The translations under genes and the position numbers were made by a program. From the NCBI RefSeq assembly GCF_002127325.2, contig NC_035437.2:167182263-167246262 (forward strand): a DNA stretch of 64,000 nt, written 5' to 3'. The stretch is from Helianthus annuus. Its lineage: Eukaryota; Streptophyta; Magnoliopsida; Asterales; Asteraceae. Under the pieces are notes generated by a model that had not been told where the DNA came from, did not search any database, and saw nothing but the letters and a program-made list of their open reading frames with translations. This document shows, in pieces, positions 63,280-64,000 of this stretch (within the stretch, counting starts at the first letter, position 1; each line of letters opens with the position of its first letter).

Positions 63280-64000
63280 TTTAACAGCCAAACACAACTT
63301 TTATTCCACACCACGTCAAAAGAATTACAACAGTACCCATTAGCAAGATGCTAACAAGGCACCAGCACCCAGCATGACCCATAAAACCACCCTTGACTCA
63401 CCAGTACATTGATATTATACTACCCCCATCCCATCTCCTTAGAGTAATGAGAAACGTAAGCTGCTTTGTCTTTAAGCGGTTGAAATAGGCACAAGAACCG
63501 GACCTTTAGTGCATCTCCCTAGGTCCAATTGTCATACCAAAACAAGGCTGAATCGCCCTTTCCAATCACACTTGATGTATTTATTGAGATCCAAATTAAC
63601 TTTCCCAAGCTCCTTGTTAACTGCTGTGGTATAGTCTAAACCCCGTCATTGCTGCTCGGAATTAGGGGTGCAAACGAGTCGAGCCGATCCCGAGCTCAAC
63701 CAGGCTCGAGCTCGAGCTCGTTTAACATATGAAAGCTCGAGCTCGGCTCGATTCGGGCTTTGTTTCTAATTAAACTTGAGTTCGACTTGATAATTTTTCA
63801 AGCTCGAACTTGGCTCGTGCTAGACTCGTTTAGTATTTATTAAATAATTTATATTAATTAATAATTATTATACATATAATTTAGTTATTTTTTTTCTATT
63901 TATATAAATGGTAATTATTATTATATAAATATATGTTTAATATAAAATATATAAACAGAAAGCTCATTTAAGCTCGCGAGCCGGCTCGAGCTCGGTAAGC
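63280..64000 (-). pseudogene. LINE remnant, copy 2 with 3' end, interrupted by an Ac-like MITE
   Basis: 63523-63662 nearly duplicates 58592-58733. Downstream on the minus strand (63520-63280) the sequence has LINE 3'-end character (CLVSILLMGTVVILLTWCGI in one frame), ending at a short T-run on the plus strand near 63275. The window edge cuts the copy inside its MITE. Confidence 0.6.
63663..64000. mobile_element. Ac-like hAT MITE, second copy at the duplicated site (cut by window end)
   Basis: Begins TAGGGGTGCAAACGAG after the octamer CTCGGAAT (63655-63662), exactly the site used by the MITE at 58734. It follows that copy closely, with small indels, to the end of the window. Confidence 0.8.

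Overview
This is nuclear DNA of a flowering plant. The genes carry GT-AG introns, intergenic DNA is AT-rich, and transposable elements of nearly every plant class are nested in one another. The eudicot call rests on two genes in the left third: a DExH14/ASCC3-like RNA helicase (minus, 1-7532, continuing off the left edge) and a plasmodesmata callose-binding (PDCB1-like, X8 domain) gene (plus, 18922-21524). From memory these are direct neighbours in Arabidopsis (At5g61140 and At5g61130). The repeat style suggests an asterid, perhaps Asteraceae, but that is inference.

Layout. 1-7532: helicase, 25 exons read by hand, with a 679-bp hAT element in intron 7. 7719-8660: PIF/Harbinger-like element with a TTA duplication and a Myb/SANT-like ORF, 187 bp upstream of the helicase start codon. 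9168-10439: LTR-like fragment. 10440-17425: element A, a minus-strand LTR element with a decayed gag-protease region. 17426-18428: Mutator-type repeats. 18922-21524: PDCB gene. 22161-24340: Tourist MITE, hAT remnant, LINE remnant. 25007-25225: short-chain dehydrogenase pseudogene. 26939-38610: Ty3/gypsy chromovirus-like polyprotein split by element B (27691-34969), a recent minus-strand relative of A, and cut at its 3' end by a CACTA terminus at 38611. 38611-46053: CACTA subterminal repeats, MITEs, and genomic fragments of an EF-Tu gene, an MBR-type RING E3 gene and others, next to a Helitron-like 3' end. 46054-50291: apparently intact four-exon CACTA transposase. 52076-57350: Ac-like MITE, then a 3.7-kb Mutator element (9-bp duplication) holding a solo LTR (5-bp duplication). 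57780-64000: second Helitron-like end, AAT microsatellite, two copies of a LINE fragment each carrying the same Ac-like MITE at the same site, and a four-exon En/Spm-type gene whose intron 2 holds a Pack-MULE with part of a CHY/RING E3 ligase gene.

The most unusual signal is in elements A and B. A GC-rich 11-12 bp imperfect palindrome (CACG-N3/4-CGTG) occurs almost always as a pair with a 9-bp spacer, so the pair centres lie about 21 bp apart. I count 19 pairs, all outside the ORFs, flanking them and lying upstream of the LTR TATA box, with unrelated spacer sequences. I know of no description of this arrangement.
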